Positions 10,743 to 21,930 of a DNA stretch of 64,000 bases are shown here, one piece after another. The notes beneath the pieces were generated by a model. The model worked only from the letters and a program-made list of their open reading frames with translations. It made no database searches and was not told the DNA's origin. This stretch comes from Rhodosporidiobolus odoratus (taxonomy: Eukaryota; Basidiomycota; Microbotryomycetes; Sporidiobolales; Sporidiobolaceae), in NCBI GenBank assembly GCA_034387635.1, contig JAOANU010000010.1, forward strand, positions 682,001 through 746,000. The letters run 5' to 3'. Each line of letters starts with the position of its first letter. Within the stretch, counting starts at the first letter, position 1. Position numbers and translations under genes: made by a program.

Positions 10743-13735
10743 ATGAGTTTCAACTTTGAGTGGCCAGAGTTCAGTCCTGCGTTCTACGACGATGCTAGGG
10801 AGATGTTGGCTCAGGTCCGTCGTCCTTCACCTTGTTCGTACGGGCAAGCTGTACCTGACCTCGCTTCACCTCCTTCTTGCCATCTTCTCCTACGCACTAC
10901 TGCCGAGCAACAGGCACTCAACAAGGGCCAGAAACCCCCCATCATTGCGGACAGGATCGAAGTCACAGAGTTGCATATGGGTACTATCGTGCGTAGCTTT
11001 TCCTTTTTCCTTTCCCCTCCAAATATTCTCGCCTCATCTTCTTGTACCCTCGTGCTTGTGCTGATCCAGTCGCTACCTGTCTCCTTGCTCGCAGCCGCCT
11101 GAACTCGAGATCCTCGAGATAGGCGACCTCTCCACGGATCGGTTTCGGGGAATCTTCAGGTTGACTTACTCTGGAGACGCTTACATCGTTCTACAAACCA
11201 AAGTCCAGGTGTGCCCGCATTCCATCCTTCTCTATCGCCTCGTTTGATACTCATCACGTCTTCTCTCTCTCTTGACCCCTTCAGGCAAACCCCCTCAACG
11301 TCCCCCGCCCCTCACTCGACATCCTCGGTTCCCCTCGCATCCTCTTCGCCGCCGCCCCCCTCATAGTCCCCATGACCCTCCGACTCTCCTCTCTCTCCCT
11401 CCGCGCCATCATCGTCCTGGTCGTCTCTCGCCAAAAAGGCATCACCCTAGTCTTCAAAAACGACCCCCTCGAATCCGTCCAAGTCTCGTCTTCCTTTGAC
11501 GGCGTCGACTCCGTTGCCGGGTTTATTCAAACCGAGATTGAGAACCAGTTGAGAGAGGCGTTCAGGAGTGATTTGCCCGGGGTCATTCATCGGTTGAGTC
11601 AGAAATGGTTGGCCGGGGAAGTGGCCAGTGCGGGCAAAGCGAGTGGGGGGTTGCCGGACAAGGCAAAGGTGGGGTTGGCCAAGGGGTTTGGGGAAGGGGC
11701 AAAGATTGAGACGAGGACGACTTGGGACGCGGCGCCGGGTGGGGGAGAGGGCTCAGAGGAGCAGGGCAGAGGTACTGCTGGTCGCGTGCGAGGGCGTGGA
11801 CGAGGCTTGACGAGAAGGATGAGTGGGATGAGCGATGCGGGAGAGAGTGTGGAACTCGGGAGTCAGGCAGACTCGACTTGGTCCACTTGGGGTGGTGGGA
11901 CGCAAGGTCGAAACGGAGGTGGAGGTGGATCGAGCGGCGATGCTTTCAGTCCGACCTCGTCCATGCACGGGTTCAGTACAAACCCCGCCACTTCTCCTCC
12001 GACTATCTCGCACGACATGCTCGATTCCGTACCCGACTCGATCGAGAATTACGATCCCACTTATGGGTTGCGACCTGACTCTATCCCTCATCATGCTGGA
12101 TTTGCGGATTATGAGCGTAGGGTCAAGGCAGGGACGTCGAAGCGGGGTTTGGGAGATGTACTCGAAGTTGAAGAGGAAGAAGCAGAGGACGACGACTACT
12201 ACGCCTCTCCGCGTCCTCAATATGTCGGCGACGGATCTTTCGAGTTCGAGATGATTGGTTTACACGACCTCGTCGACGATGGGACTCAGTACCCTCTCCC
12301 GCGTACTTCGTTCGATTCGGTCGACGTCGAACCGGATCGGGACCTGCTGCAGTATGAGCAGATTCCGGCTGTTGGAGGAGGGACCGTCACTCGGCCCAGA
12401 GTGTTTCATACTCAGTCGCAGATGAGAATGAGGACTGCTTCGACCGGGTCGTTGTCGGCGCATGGGAGTCCTTCCACGGCTACGGCTAAGAGTGCTGGAG
12501 GAGGTGGGAGTGCGGCATCGACGGTTGGGTTAGGGAAAAGCTTGCCTTTCGGTGGGGTCATGCCGCTTGATGGACGGGATGCATACTTCGCGGCTGCGTC
12601 CATGTCGGGTACCTCGACACCGCGCTTCCCCTTTCCGAAACAGTACGCTCCACCTCCCGCCTATTCTACAGCTTCCTCAGCCGGTCTTGTCCGCAACACC
12701 TCTCTGCCCAACCTCTCTCGGTATTCCTCCACACATGGAGGATTTCATCGCTCGACTCATTCCGCACAGTGCAGCTCGTCAACGCCCTCTCCGGACTATG
12801 GCGGTCGTTCGTCCCTCTTCCGATCGCAGACCACCTCTGCCTACTCCTCTCCCCCTTCATCTGTCCAGTCGCCCATACGCTCGCCGATTCCGCCTCCACC
12901 TCCAGACTCTCCCTCACGCAACAAGTCCGACGAAGGCGTCTCCCTACCTTTCTCCCGTCCCTCCCCAGTAGACCTTCTCTCCCGCTCTCCCTCTTCCGTT
13001 CTCAACACCTCTTTCCTAGACGAAGAACACATGCCCATCACCCTCAACCCCACCAGGAACGATTCCTGCGCTCACCTCGCTACTCTGACTAGTTCTAATC
13101 GGACTTTGTCCCCGTTTACGAGGGATCATGGAGGGGTTAGGGGGAGGAGTTCACCTCATATTCTGGGGCGGGGAGGGATGGGATCGTGTGCTTCTTCGAT
13201 GGGTGGAGTCGGAGTGGCCGTCCACCCAGGCGGCACCGGCAGCGCGAGCGCTTCAGGCACTTCAACACATCAACCTCAACCGCAACCGATCAAAGCCATC
13301 CGAAAACGATTGCATCGACTAGGATCCGCCAAACCCCCCTCGGCTAACCCGTCGCCTCTACCCTCCCCTTCCTTGGTCGGTAACTCCGCTTCAGTGCCGT
13401 CGACGCCTGCACCTCAATTTTCTCGCTCTGCCTCGCGTGTTCGGGCTCACACTCGTCCGACTACTCCAGCAGCAGGATTAGGTCGACCTGCCTCTCCCCT
13501 TCGCGGTCTGGCTCTCGCAGCTGCTTCATCAGACTATGGAGGCGGGGGCGGAGGTGGAGGGACGTCGTTCGGATCTGCAGCAGCTGGACTGGGTTTGGGA
13601 CTGGGAAGGGGCAAGAAAGCTCCGAGCGAGTTGAGTGATTATTTTCCTAGTACCGGCGGGCTGGGACTTGGAGGACTTGGCGGTGGCGCGAGGGAGAGGT
13701 TGGCGAGATTGAGCTTGGGAGGGTCGGCGCGGTGA
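10743..13735 (+). CDS. MDM34: ERMES complex subunit Mdm34
   Basis: Four exons (10,743-10,814; 10,914-10,988; 11,095-11,208; 11,285-13,735) encode 903 residues. The N-terminus [18 protein letters not shown], then [33 protein letters not shown] and [17 protein letters not shown] are diagnostic of Mdm34. This mitochondrial outer-membrane subunit of the ER-mitochondria encounter structure carries a lipid-binding SMP domain (here residues 1 to about 190). The rest, about 700 residues, is a disordered Ser/Pro/Gly-rich tail with an acidic [11 protein letters not shown] patch and Gly-rich end, much longer than the roughly 460-residue yeast protein. The short 5' exons match a common fungal Mdm34 gene layout. 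Confidence 0.93.
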
Positions 13736-14712
13736 GGTGGGTGCTGAGGTGCGGGCGGCGGGCGCGGGTGTGAGTTCATGTCTGGTGAGGGGGTGGGGTG
13801 CAGGGCTCAAGGGCGTCAGGGCGCGGGAGTGTGGCGCGGTAGAGGAAAGGGGAGGGGGAAAAGAAGTGTTATGTTGTCGTTTTGTTTTATGCTCGCAATG
13901 GCAAAAACCGGTCTACCTTCCTCCCTTTTCTCCCTGTCTCGCTGGATCTTTCATCCGATGAGGGGCACATCAGTCATTACGCGCCGTATAGTAATCAGGA
14001 AGCAGAACAATGAGCGAGTTTCAACCAATCAGAAGCCCGAGTCCGGCCCTTGTGGACCTTGTGTTATTAACCTCGTTTCCCGCCCCTTCCCCCCCCCCCC
14101 CCCCCCCCCCCGCTCTTCTCGCCTTCTAATCGGATGCATTGTATCACAAGCTTCTGGAGTAGCGGCCCAGAGAGCTGCGGACGAAGTCCTGTCTTGCGTT
14201 TGGCTTGGGCTGCGGCAGTAGGGGAAAGTAGAGAAGAATGACGAGGAAGAGAGAAAAGTGCGAGCTGATTATATAGATCCTGCTTCGCTTCTTCCGCAGA
14301 GATCTTACTCGACACGAGAGACGGCTGTGTGGTCACGCAGTAATTGTCACCAAGAGTCTTGATGGGTCACCAAGCTGTTAGCCGGGCGAAAAGACGTGAG
14401 AAGCGGATTGAGAAGGCCGAAGTTTTCTCTCAAAGCAAAAGCCGGTACTGTGCAACAATCTGTGTCTTGTCCTGCCATGGCCAATTGAGCAGCTACACAT
14501 CAGACGCACGTGGGGGCCGCACCGCGCAGCTTAAGGCCTATGCGAGTAGGAGTTATATTGAGCCTGCCTATCATTTCCTTCTTGCTTCTCTTCCGGAAAA
14601 GGGCAGCATGGCATACATCAGAGAGGCAATAATGGAGTCCAGCTGCTATAGTACTGATGTCCAGTCCACTGTATACGTCTACCATTCTGGCTTGTCTCGT
14701 CTGCCTCGTCTC
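13736..14712. other. Intergenic with a 23-base poly-C tract
   Basis: No gene seen. It holds the MDM34 3' flank, a run of 23 C (about 14,089-14,111) and a TTGAGAAGG-type motif copy near 14,406. On the minus strand it is the 3' flank of the decayed family member at 14.7-15.8 kb. Confidence 0.5.
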
Positions 14713-15800
14713 CTAAGCGAATCTCCTCCTTGCTGCCTTTTCCCATCCCTCCTTGGTTCCTCCGCTGATATACGTCCTGGCAGCCTGACACCCTATCTCT
14801 GGCCTAGATAGCGAGTAGTGCTGCAAATCCAGGTACATCTGCATATGGCATTAGATTGACATCTAAAGTCTGCCCCGGTTGCGAAAAAAAGATTGCGCGG
14901 AACGAGTAGGGTGGGTCGAGACAAGAACGGTACGCAAATCCTTACCACAACACCAGGAACACCAAGGAGATTAGCAGTATCCTGCTCGTCGGGCAAAAAC
15001 CAGGCTGTGTCAGCAAGTGAAATAGTGTAAGTCTTTGCGACACAGCCAAACTTACAGAGATTGATCCGCTCCTGTTGGCTCTCCGCTTTTTGAGCAGCTC
15101 AGCCAGGTCCGTTTGGAGACCCTGTATGCACGTCTTCTGCTGATCCGGCTCTGCTTCATCATAGTGTTTGAGGAGAAGGTGGTACAGCTTGACAAAGGGC
15201 TCTTTGGCACTGGATCCGCCTGTCAGCGTCAACTTCAAGCAGGTGCATAGGACAACCATGTGTCTGCTCAAGCGTATGAGCACCGACCGGACACACTCAT
15301 AAGCCTGACCGTGTTGCGTCCAGTTGTGGGTAGGCATGTCACCGCAGAGGTTTGTCAAGGTTGCATATTCCTCCTGTTGATGCTGAGCTTGGGATTGCTA
15401 GGGCATGATTTGTATTTCCCCATGGCCGTGAGGACCAGAGCTTTGCTAAGATAATACTGGTTGAGCGCCAGGAATGCTGCCTGTTCTGCTGGCATGTGTC
15501 AAGAGCTCCGATCGTGGTCAGCCCATGCCAACGCAGTCATCATAAGGAGACGATCCGCGTACCGCATACAACAACTGCCCACCACGTGCAGCCTCGCATA
15601 AGTCGTCGCGGAGGGCCGAAAGACAACGCTGAAAGGTGTCCTGCCTCGTCTCGTCGCCTTCAATGATGGCCAGCTCACGGTGGCCCGCGGAGAAAACACA
15701 TTCTCCTTGTCTTGAACGTATGGCGACTCGTCGTCTGGTAACAAGCCGCTGCTGGCAAAGGTGCGGCGTACAAGGCGAGATGCTCAGAAATCTGTCGAAG
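14713..15800 (-). pseudogene. Decayed member (copy 1) of the four-exon family
   Basis: The last two exons are intact and match the sister genes exactly in size: 14,713-14,820 (108 nt, ending GGTKEGWEKAARRRFA) and 14,946-14,981 (36 nt, DTANLLGVPGVV). Exon 2 (15,056 to about 15,490) contains LCGDMPTHNW and VVLCTCLKLTLTGGS, matching LCGCTPGYNW and VVLCICMKYQATGG of copy 2. Its 5' half is in another frame and runs into a stop near 15,355. In exon 1, LLPDDESPYVQDKENVF and GHRELAIIEGDETRQ are homologous to consecutive parts of copy 2 but lie in different frames. The expected AG before the PAEQAAF segment is lost (CACATG). No in-frame start was found. With at least two frameshifts, it is probably a pseudogene. 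Confidence 0.75.
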
Positions 15801-16246
15801 GCATGGTCAAAGAGAATCTGAAGCGGGTCGTAAGAGAGAGGAACAGATATACCCTTGTGAGCTCCACGGACCAAGAAACGTTCTGTGTCGGTTTGAGCCT
15901 CAGATTGCTCCGTCGAAGTCGTCCAGGAGGCGCAGGAGGTAAGAAAGAGCAATGGAGCCGCTCAGGGGCCCTGAACGGCGCCCTGAACCACGTGCGGCGC
16001 CTCGTAGACTTTGCTGGGGCTCCCTACGTTCAGCTACAGCTGCTGGCGCACACATGGGGCTAAATCAGCATGGTCTGTCAGTTTTAACATATTCAGCGGG
16101 ACCTTCTCAACTGGCAAAAATGGAGAGAGCCTGAGTAGTTACAAGCGGGAGACCAGCTTCCGCAGCTTTTCCTCTGTACCATAGAGCCTGCCACTAAATT
16201 CCCGACTTGCGGACCTTCCCCCCCCCCCCCCCCAACCCACACCACC
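15801..16246. other. Spacer between family copies 1 and 2
   Basis: This holds the upstream remnant of copy 1, whose open frame continues to 15,952 without homology to the sister genes. It also holds the 3' flank of copy 2, with a run of 16 C (16,218-16,233; poly-G on the sense strand, 14 nt after the copy 2 stop) and the conserved 3' motif at 16,093-16,112. Confidence 0.5.
16093..16112 (-). other. Conserved 3'-flank motif of the family, copy 2
   Basis: On the sense strand it reads TTGAGAAGGTCCCGCTGAA, about 135 nt after the stop codon of copy 2. The same string occurs about 122 nt after copy 3, and a degenerate form about 106 nt after copy 4. It may be a 3' UTR or 3'-end-processing element, or simply shared ancestry. 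Confidence 0.55.
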
Positions 16247-17327
16247 TCACATAAACCTCCGCCTCGCCGCCTTTTCCCATCCCTCTTTGGTACCTCCACT
16301 GAAGTACATCCGGGCGGCACGACGGCTGATCTCGGGCTTTGAAAGAGACGCTTGCTGCGAGATCGAGAGATGCAAGGTCAAAGCCAGTGCACAACACAAT
16401 GCAAGTCAGGGAACGGAAGATTGGTTGAAGACGTACAGGAAAGCTCACCGGGACGTCCAGCAGAGCAAGGTACTGAGCAGGCTTCTGTATACAAGCAGAA
16501 CTTAGTAAGCCGGCCCCCGCAAACATAAGCTTGAGTTGGACATACCGAAAAAGCGTGGTCGATGTTAGCTGTCGAATCGTCAACGAGTTCCTTCAAGTGC
16601 AATTGCAGCAGGTTGAGACATTTCCCTCGCTGAGAATGCGATGCATGGCGGAAGGGATCGGCTAGGGCATGGTACAGGCTGACGAAAGGCGTGGTAGCGT
16701 TGGGTCCCCCGGTGGCCTGGTACTTCATGCAAATGCAGAGGACTACCACTGTCTGGCACAATGACGATACCAAGCCGCGAATGGCGTTGCGCCTCTGCTC
16801 GAGTGCCTGGATCTGCCAGTTATATCCCGGCGTGCATCCACAGAGAGCTGTCAAAGCAGCATCCTCCTGTGGCACGTGCGGAGCGCCGAAACCGGCTAAC
16901 GGCGCACCTTCATCGAGGTCGCGCAGGCTGTGTGGCTTCATGGTCATGAAGTACACGACCCTGGCCAGCTTGTTCTGGTTCAAAGCGATGAAGGCTGCCT
17001 GCTCGGCTGGGATCTGTTATTGCAAAACAGAGGGAAGTCAGTCGCTCTCCCTTCCCTTCGCCCGAATCAAAGCGCGACATGCGGACTGACCTTTGCACTC
17101 GGGTCCGCAGCTAAGTGTGCCGCGTACAGAGTGCCGTACAGGCCACGGAGGCAAGTCCAAAAGCCAGCACTGTACATTTCCTCCGCTTGTATCTCGGCCA
17201 ACTTTCGCTCGTGCGCGTCGAAGATGGCTATCATATCCATTTTATACTCGCGGAGGTCGTCGTCTGGCAAGGGTGGGAAGCACTGCTTTAGGACGCTCTT
17301 TGCCCAGGTTGAAAGTGTCTTGGTCAT
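16247..17327 (-). CDS. Uncharacterised four-exon family protein, copy 2 (intact)
   Basis: Exons 17,091-17,327 (237 nt), 16,546-17,013 (468 nt), 16,449-16,484 (36 nt) and 16,247-16,354 (108 nt) join in frame to 282 residues. The start at 17,327 is the only ATG in the opening frame. The protein looks soluble and helical, with no signal peptide. Features shared with the sister genes are LREYKMDM-AIFDAHERKLAEIQAEEMYSAGF in exon 1, IPAEQAAFIALNQNKL at the exon 2 start, LCGCTPGYNW, VVLCICMKYQATGGPNATTPF, the micro-exon KPAQYLALLDVP, and the tail KPEISRRAARMYFSGG followed by TKEGWEKAARRRFM. I recognise no known domain. It is head-to-head with a Con-6 gene; the same pair, inverted, occurs at 27-30 kb. 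Confidence 0.75.
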
Positions 17328-18199
17328 GATGCGAAGCGGTAGGCGTGCGTGTCTGAGGGCGGGGCGAAGGGGAAGAGCAACAGTCTGACAATCACGGATC
17401 AAAGTGCGAGTCCGCGGAAGCCCCTGTTTCTGGGCTCGTGACGGTTGGAAAGGGGGAGTAGGAGGCGGTTCAGACCTCAGATCGCCCGGCTGAGGCAGTT
17501 CAGCGGCGCCAAGCACTGCATTCGGCCCGTCGGCCGATTCTTAGACATCATCTATGACGACGTGATCAGCCGCGACGACCGGGAGGAGTTGACGAGGGGG
17601 ATGAACGGCAGAACCCGAATTGTGAAGGTGAGCCCGAGGCAAGAAGGCGATGGCGGTTCTTCGTTACTTTGGTACAGCTTTTCGCCTTCGTAGCACCTGA
17701 GCTGTACGAGTATCGAGCCTCTACTTCGCAGGACGTGAGTACTGCGGAAAGACAAGAGGGAAACTCACTTTTGCCCCCGCTGCTTTTCCTGCCACTCGCG
17801 CTTCTTACTTGGACGAATCAGCAGCTGAAACGCGTCAGCCTATTCAGCAGATCGAGTTCCGCCCCCCGTTCGTGAGCTGGCCGCTTCAAGCCGTTCTCAG
17901 CCAGCGTTGAGGTCGACGTCAACAGCTGACCTCCTTTCCTTCCTTTCCTTTCTCCTTTCCCTCCCTCTCTCTCTCGCTCAGCAAGCAGTCAAGGCACTCT
18001 TATACTCAGTAGGCCACTCTTCCATCTTCCCCGCCACCTCCTCGTGCTCCATCTCACTCTCGTGCTTCTGCCTTCCTCCCGCTCGCTCCTCCTCCTCCTC
18101 CTCCTCCTTTCCACGTCACTTCTCACTTCACCTGACCTCGCCCTACACCCTGCTCGCCCGACAGCACTCACCTCGCATTACCAGTCATAGCAGTCTATC
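17328..18199. promoter_or_regulatory. Shared upstream region of family copy 2 and left Con-6
   Basis: An 872-bp gap between divergent starts. From about 17,640 to 18,200 it is a close inverted copy of 27,974-28,533, including a CT-rich stretch (TTTCCTTCC repeats and CTCTCTCTCT near 17,935-17,980). The 300 bp nearest the family gene are not obviously shared. Confidence 0.6.
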
Positions 18200-18266
18200 A
18201 TGTCTCACGAACTCGCCGGACAAGGTACTCGAAAAGGACGAGAGGGGCAACGTTCTCTCGGAAAAG
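17640..18266 (+). repeat. Left arm of inverted repeat IR2
   Basis: This arm is the reverse complement of 27,899-28,533 (paired coordinates add up to 46,173 until an 8-nt indel in Con-6 exon 1). The match covers the Con-6 upstream region and first exon. The translation of 17,989-18,171 (minus) is identical to that of 28,002-28,184 (plus). Beyond the arm the genes on both sides remain homologous but much more diverged. Confidence 0.9.
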
Positions 18267-18865
18267 GTGCGCGTCACCATCCGCTCACAGTGTAAGCCTG
18301 AGCTGATTCAATGCGCTCGACCTTCAATCAGGACTACACCCGCGTCCACTCTGGCTATGTTGCCGCGAGCCACAATAAGAGGTTCAGTCAGGAAACCCGC
18401 GACGTTCGTCCTTCTCTTCCTTCCCGTCTGTTCCTCTTGCCAGACGCTCACCTTCTCCGTCTTGCGTCGAATAGAATGCCGCTCACCTAGCCGCTGACCT
18501 GGAAGCCGCTCACGACCCCGACTCGCACCCCAAGCCCGCGGCTTCGTCCCACTCTCACTCGCACTCGAAGAAGGAAGAGCACCACGACGTCGGAGGGCAT
18601 GATTTGCGTCACTCGTCTTCCGAAGAGCAGGGTGACCACTCCTCCCCTTCCAAGAACGACGGTCGTTCGGCTCACGAGCACCAGTACGTTCGGTTTCCTT
18701 CTTGCCCGCCGCCTCGCTTTCTGCGCTGACCCGAAGGTAACTTGGCTTTGCAGCGTCATCGGAGGCTACAAGGCTACGCTCCACCGCGCCGATAGGAGTG
18801 AGGAGGCCAAGGAGCACGCTCGTGAGAAGCTGGAGGAGATGGGGGTTGACCCCGACACGGTTTGA
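18200..18865 (+). pseudogene. Con-6 family gene, left copy, frameshifted in exon 1
   Basis: Homologous exons are 18,200-18,266, 18,332-18,403, 18,475-18,683 and 18,754-18,865. The last exon encodes VIGGYKATLHRADRSEEAKEHAREKLEEMG, the typical Con-6 (conidiation-specific protein 6) motif. Exon 2 encodes DYTRVHSGYVAASHNK, and exon 3 is His/Ser-rich. Against the intact copy, exon 1 lacks eight nucleotides (after CTCGCCG at about 18,217), so the ATG frame does not continue into exon 2. No other upstream ATG in the right frame was found. The other splice sites and the C-terminus are intact, so this is a recent loss, a sequence error or a gene using an unseen start. Confidence 0.7.
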
Positions 18866-19574
18866 GTTTGCGAGGACTCGGAAAAAAAAGGGGAGGGGCG
18901 CTCGTCGGAGAGGGAGAGTCGCTTGAGTCAGTACCGCTTGTTGTTTGTCGAAGATGTAACATAGCTTCCGTTCGTGCCCCTCGTCGGTGCGCGTGCTGTG
19001 ATGAAGTCGGGCTGATAAAACTGCGAGGCGATGGTGGCAGAAAGGCCGAGGGAAGGTATCAGGCTGGCAGGCCGTGCAAATGCGTTCTGCGACAAGCCTG
19101 CAGCGTCTGTACGTAGCTGCTTGCAAGTTCAACAACGAGAGGTTCGAGTCGATCAACCCGTCTCATCTAATCTCTGCTCCCGCTGACCTCGATCTCGCTC
19201 TGAGCTTCCTGTGCTTCCTCAGACCAGCACTCTAGACCGTCAGATACCCGTTGAAGCAATTCCCACTCGTCCACTCAGCGTAAAGACTTCGATTTCCTTT
19301 CCGGTCGTTTCGCTTGGTCACCGGTCAACCTCGTCAGTAACCCGCTCCTAGACCTCTCTGCTTCCGCCAGGCACCATCCACACTGGCTTACAGATCAGCA
19401 CTTGGCTTTGCGGCCGTCGCCTTGGCCCTTTCGCTTTTCTACTCCTCCTCGCCGCCTTCTCGCTACTTCAACTTCGACTTGCTCTCGTCGACCGAGACTG
19501 AGCAAGTACCGCCACCCGCACAGGCTATCGTCTCTTCACTCTCAGCACCTGAAGATCCTCACGCACCTGCACAA
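18866..19574. other. Region upstream of pirin
   Basis: No separate gene seen. From about 19,390 the pirin frame is open upstream of the chosen ATG (FAAVALALSLFYSSS, a hydrophobic stretch, then a Pro-rich stretch) and is preceded by a plausible acceptor (CTTACAG, about 19,386-19,392). An N-terminal targeting extension from an upstream exon is therefore possible, but I found no ATG for it. Confidence 0.4.
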
Positions 19575-21230
19575 ATGACCGCCGCACGAGTATCGAGGAG
19601 TGTCACGAAGGCCATCTTGGCTGTGGTACGTCTTGCATTCGTCCCTTCAGAGAAGTGGGACGTGGAGGGCAGCCCAATTTTCCGTCGATGGGATGGAGGA
19701 GTCTTGGAGGTAGTAGGAACGCTGACGGGAGGATCACTGATCGCTGAATGTCCTTTTTCTTCCGTCTTTTCAGGAAACTCCCGAAGGAGCAGGCGCCATG
19801 GTTCGCCGTTCCATCGGTACGCCGCAAGTGAGGAATTTTTCGCCGTTCCTCATGCTTGACAACGTGCGCTTCCTCTCGCTTCCTGCCCGGTTCCTGTCAT
19901 GCGCTTATTCCGACTTTGCCCTTTCTCTGCAGTTCAAGGTCAGTGAGGGAGCTGGCTTCCCCGACCGTACGCTACACGCCTCAGTATCATGCTCAATACA
20001 GCTGGCTGACGCGTTGCCACAACAGACCCGCACCGCGGGATGACTACGCTCACGTACATGCTCGAGGGAGAGGTTCGGACTATTTCCCGCTGTCTCCCCT
20101 CGTTGCTATGTTTGCTGACCTCTTCCCTGTGCAGTTTGAGCACGAAGATTTCAAGGGCCACAAAGGCCGGATTGGCCCTGGCGACCTCCAGTTCATGATC
20201 GCGGGCAAAGGCATCATGCATTCCGAAATGCCTATTCACGGAGACGGTAGGAAGGATCCGTTTGGCCTTCAACTCTGGATCGTACGTCCGTTCGTTCACT
20301 CCTCCCTCCTTCCCTTTCGCTGCCTGAAGAGGATAGCTAGGATCTAATGGCTCTCTGTTCTCGTGATTCTGCAGGACTTGCCAAAACAACACAAAATGGT
20401 CGAGGCCAGTTACCAAGAGCGTCGGGCGGACGAGGTGTCCGCGTGCGTTCCGTTCTCTATATCTCGATCCCTTTCGCAACTAAACGTTTCGCTTCCCCTC
20501 AAGTGCCCACCCCTCGCCCAATACCACCGTCAAGGTCATCTGCGGCGAATGCGATGGATCTGCTGACGAAGGCGTAATCAAAGGCAACGTCCGCCCTCTC
20601 GGCGGATGTTGGTTCACCGACTGGCAGTTCGGAGCCAAGGGGGAGAAGGGTTTCCAGCGCATCCCGAAGGGATGGAATGCTTTCGTTCGTCTTTTTCTCT
20701 CGATCTGCCTTCTTTTCATCTTCTCCGCCCCGCTCGCTCGCTGACATGCTGTGCTTGTATGGGTAGATCTACACCCTCGAAGGCAACACGCTCGTCGGCC
20801 CCTCAGACGCCCCCTCTTGCCAAACCATCAAACAGTACCACACCGCCGTCCTCTCGAATGTCGCTGGCGAAACCGGTATCGAACTCGAAGCGGCCTCTGA
20901 AGGTGGTGCGAGGTTGGTCGTCGTCGCTGGGGAGCCATTGGATCAAGAGATTGTCCAACATGGGCCGTTTGTTATGACGAGCGCGCAGGAGATTAGGCAG
21001 ACTTTCATGGATTATCAGGTGAGCTTCCTTCGCCTGTCCTTCCTTCGTAGCTTTTGGGAGCATGCTGATGAACCCGTCTTTTAATCTCGCAGTTCGAGCG
21101 TAACGGCTTCGAGGGTGCGCACGGCTGGAAGTCGGAGATTGGAAAGAAGGTGAGGTTTCTGTTTTTTCTTGCGTTCCTTCTCGGATACTAGAGCTGACGC
21201 GTTCCCACGGGGCAGATGACGGACAACTGA
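19575..21230 (+). CDS. Pirin family protein
   Basis: Ten exons (19,575-19,625; 19,774-19,863; 19,933-19,966; 20,026-20,072; 20,135-20,281; 20,375-20,442; 20,504-20,684; 20,767-21,018; 21,093-21,149; 21,216-21,230) encode 313 residues. The core is VRRSIGTPQVRNFSPFLMLD, FPDHPHRGMTTLTYMLEGEF, HEDFKGHKGRIGPGDLQFM, AGKGIMHSEMP and GLQLWIDLP, the pirin double-cupin. DHPHRG and HSEMP supply the metal-binding His and Glu residues. Pirins are iron-binding cupins described as nuclear cofactors or quercetinases; which activity applies here cannot be told. The C-terminus is KSEIGKKMTDN. A longer N-terminus is possible (see the upstream region). Confidence 0.9.
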
Positions 21231-21930
21231 GCTGGAGTCTCTTGGTCAGTGTAGCTCTCAAGCGGGTTAGAGAGACTGAGGAATGCTGTTGCGATCTTTT
21301 CCTTGCTGCTTCGAACGGCAAAGACGATGCTGGTCCTCAGTCTTCATCTCGAGCCTCGGTGTTGTATTTGCCTACATCCCGTAATCTCAAAGAGCGAAAG
21401 ACGTTAATGCGAGAGTGCTTTGTCGTTGCATTCGGGCACCACCTCTCCCATTCTTCTGCACTCCCAGTTGGCTCGCATCGCTTGCTTCGCCGGCCTAATA
21501 AGCTAGTAAGGTCATCTTGTCGCACTCTATGCGCCAACAACGGCCGCAGCATGTCCCGACAGTGAGCGGGCGCGGTACGAGGTCCTTAGGTCGAGCAGGA
21601 GGGGAGGTCAAGACACGTGCAGAGAACGCCTTTTCAACTCTGAGGACACCCTGGGCACGGCTCAGCTTGATGATTGGTGCTTTGGAGTCAGCGCAGTCAA
21701 GCCCAGCGACACGAGAACTGGCAACTACCGACGCTCCCGTTCTTTGCTCACCTCGCTGACCCTCCCATACAGCCAGATTCAACACCCTGGCGTCTCTCCG
21801 CACCTTCACTCAGTACACCACACGCCTCGGGCCTCGCGCTTTACCCCGTCCCTTCGCAACTTCAACCCGATTCACCCCCACTTCCCCCTCCACCTTCCGC
21901 CCTTTTGCGTCCACCTCCAGCTCCTGCAAA
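21231..21930. other. Intergenic between pirin and HIT genes
   Basis: About 700 bp with no convincing gene. It contains the pirin 3' flank and a pyrimidine-rich leader just before the HIT start codon. Confidence 0.5.
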
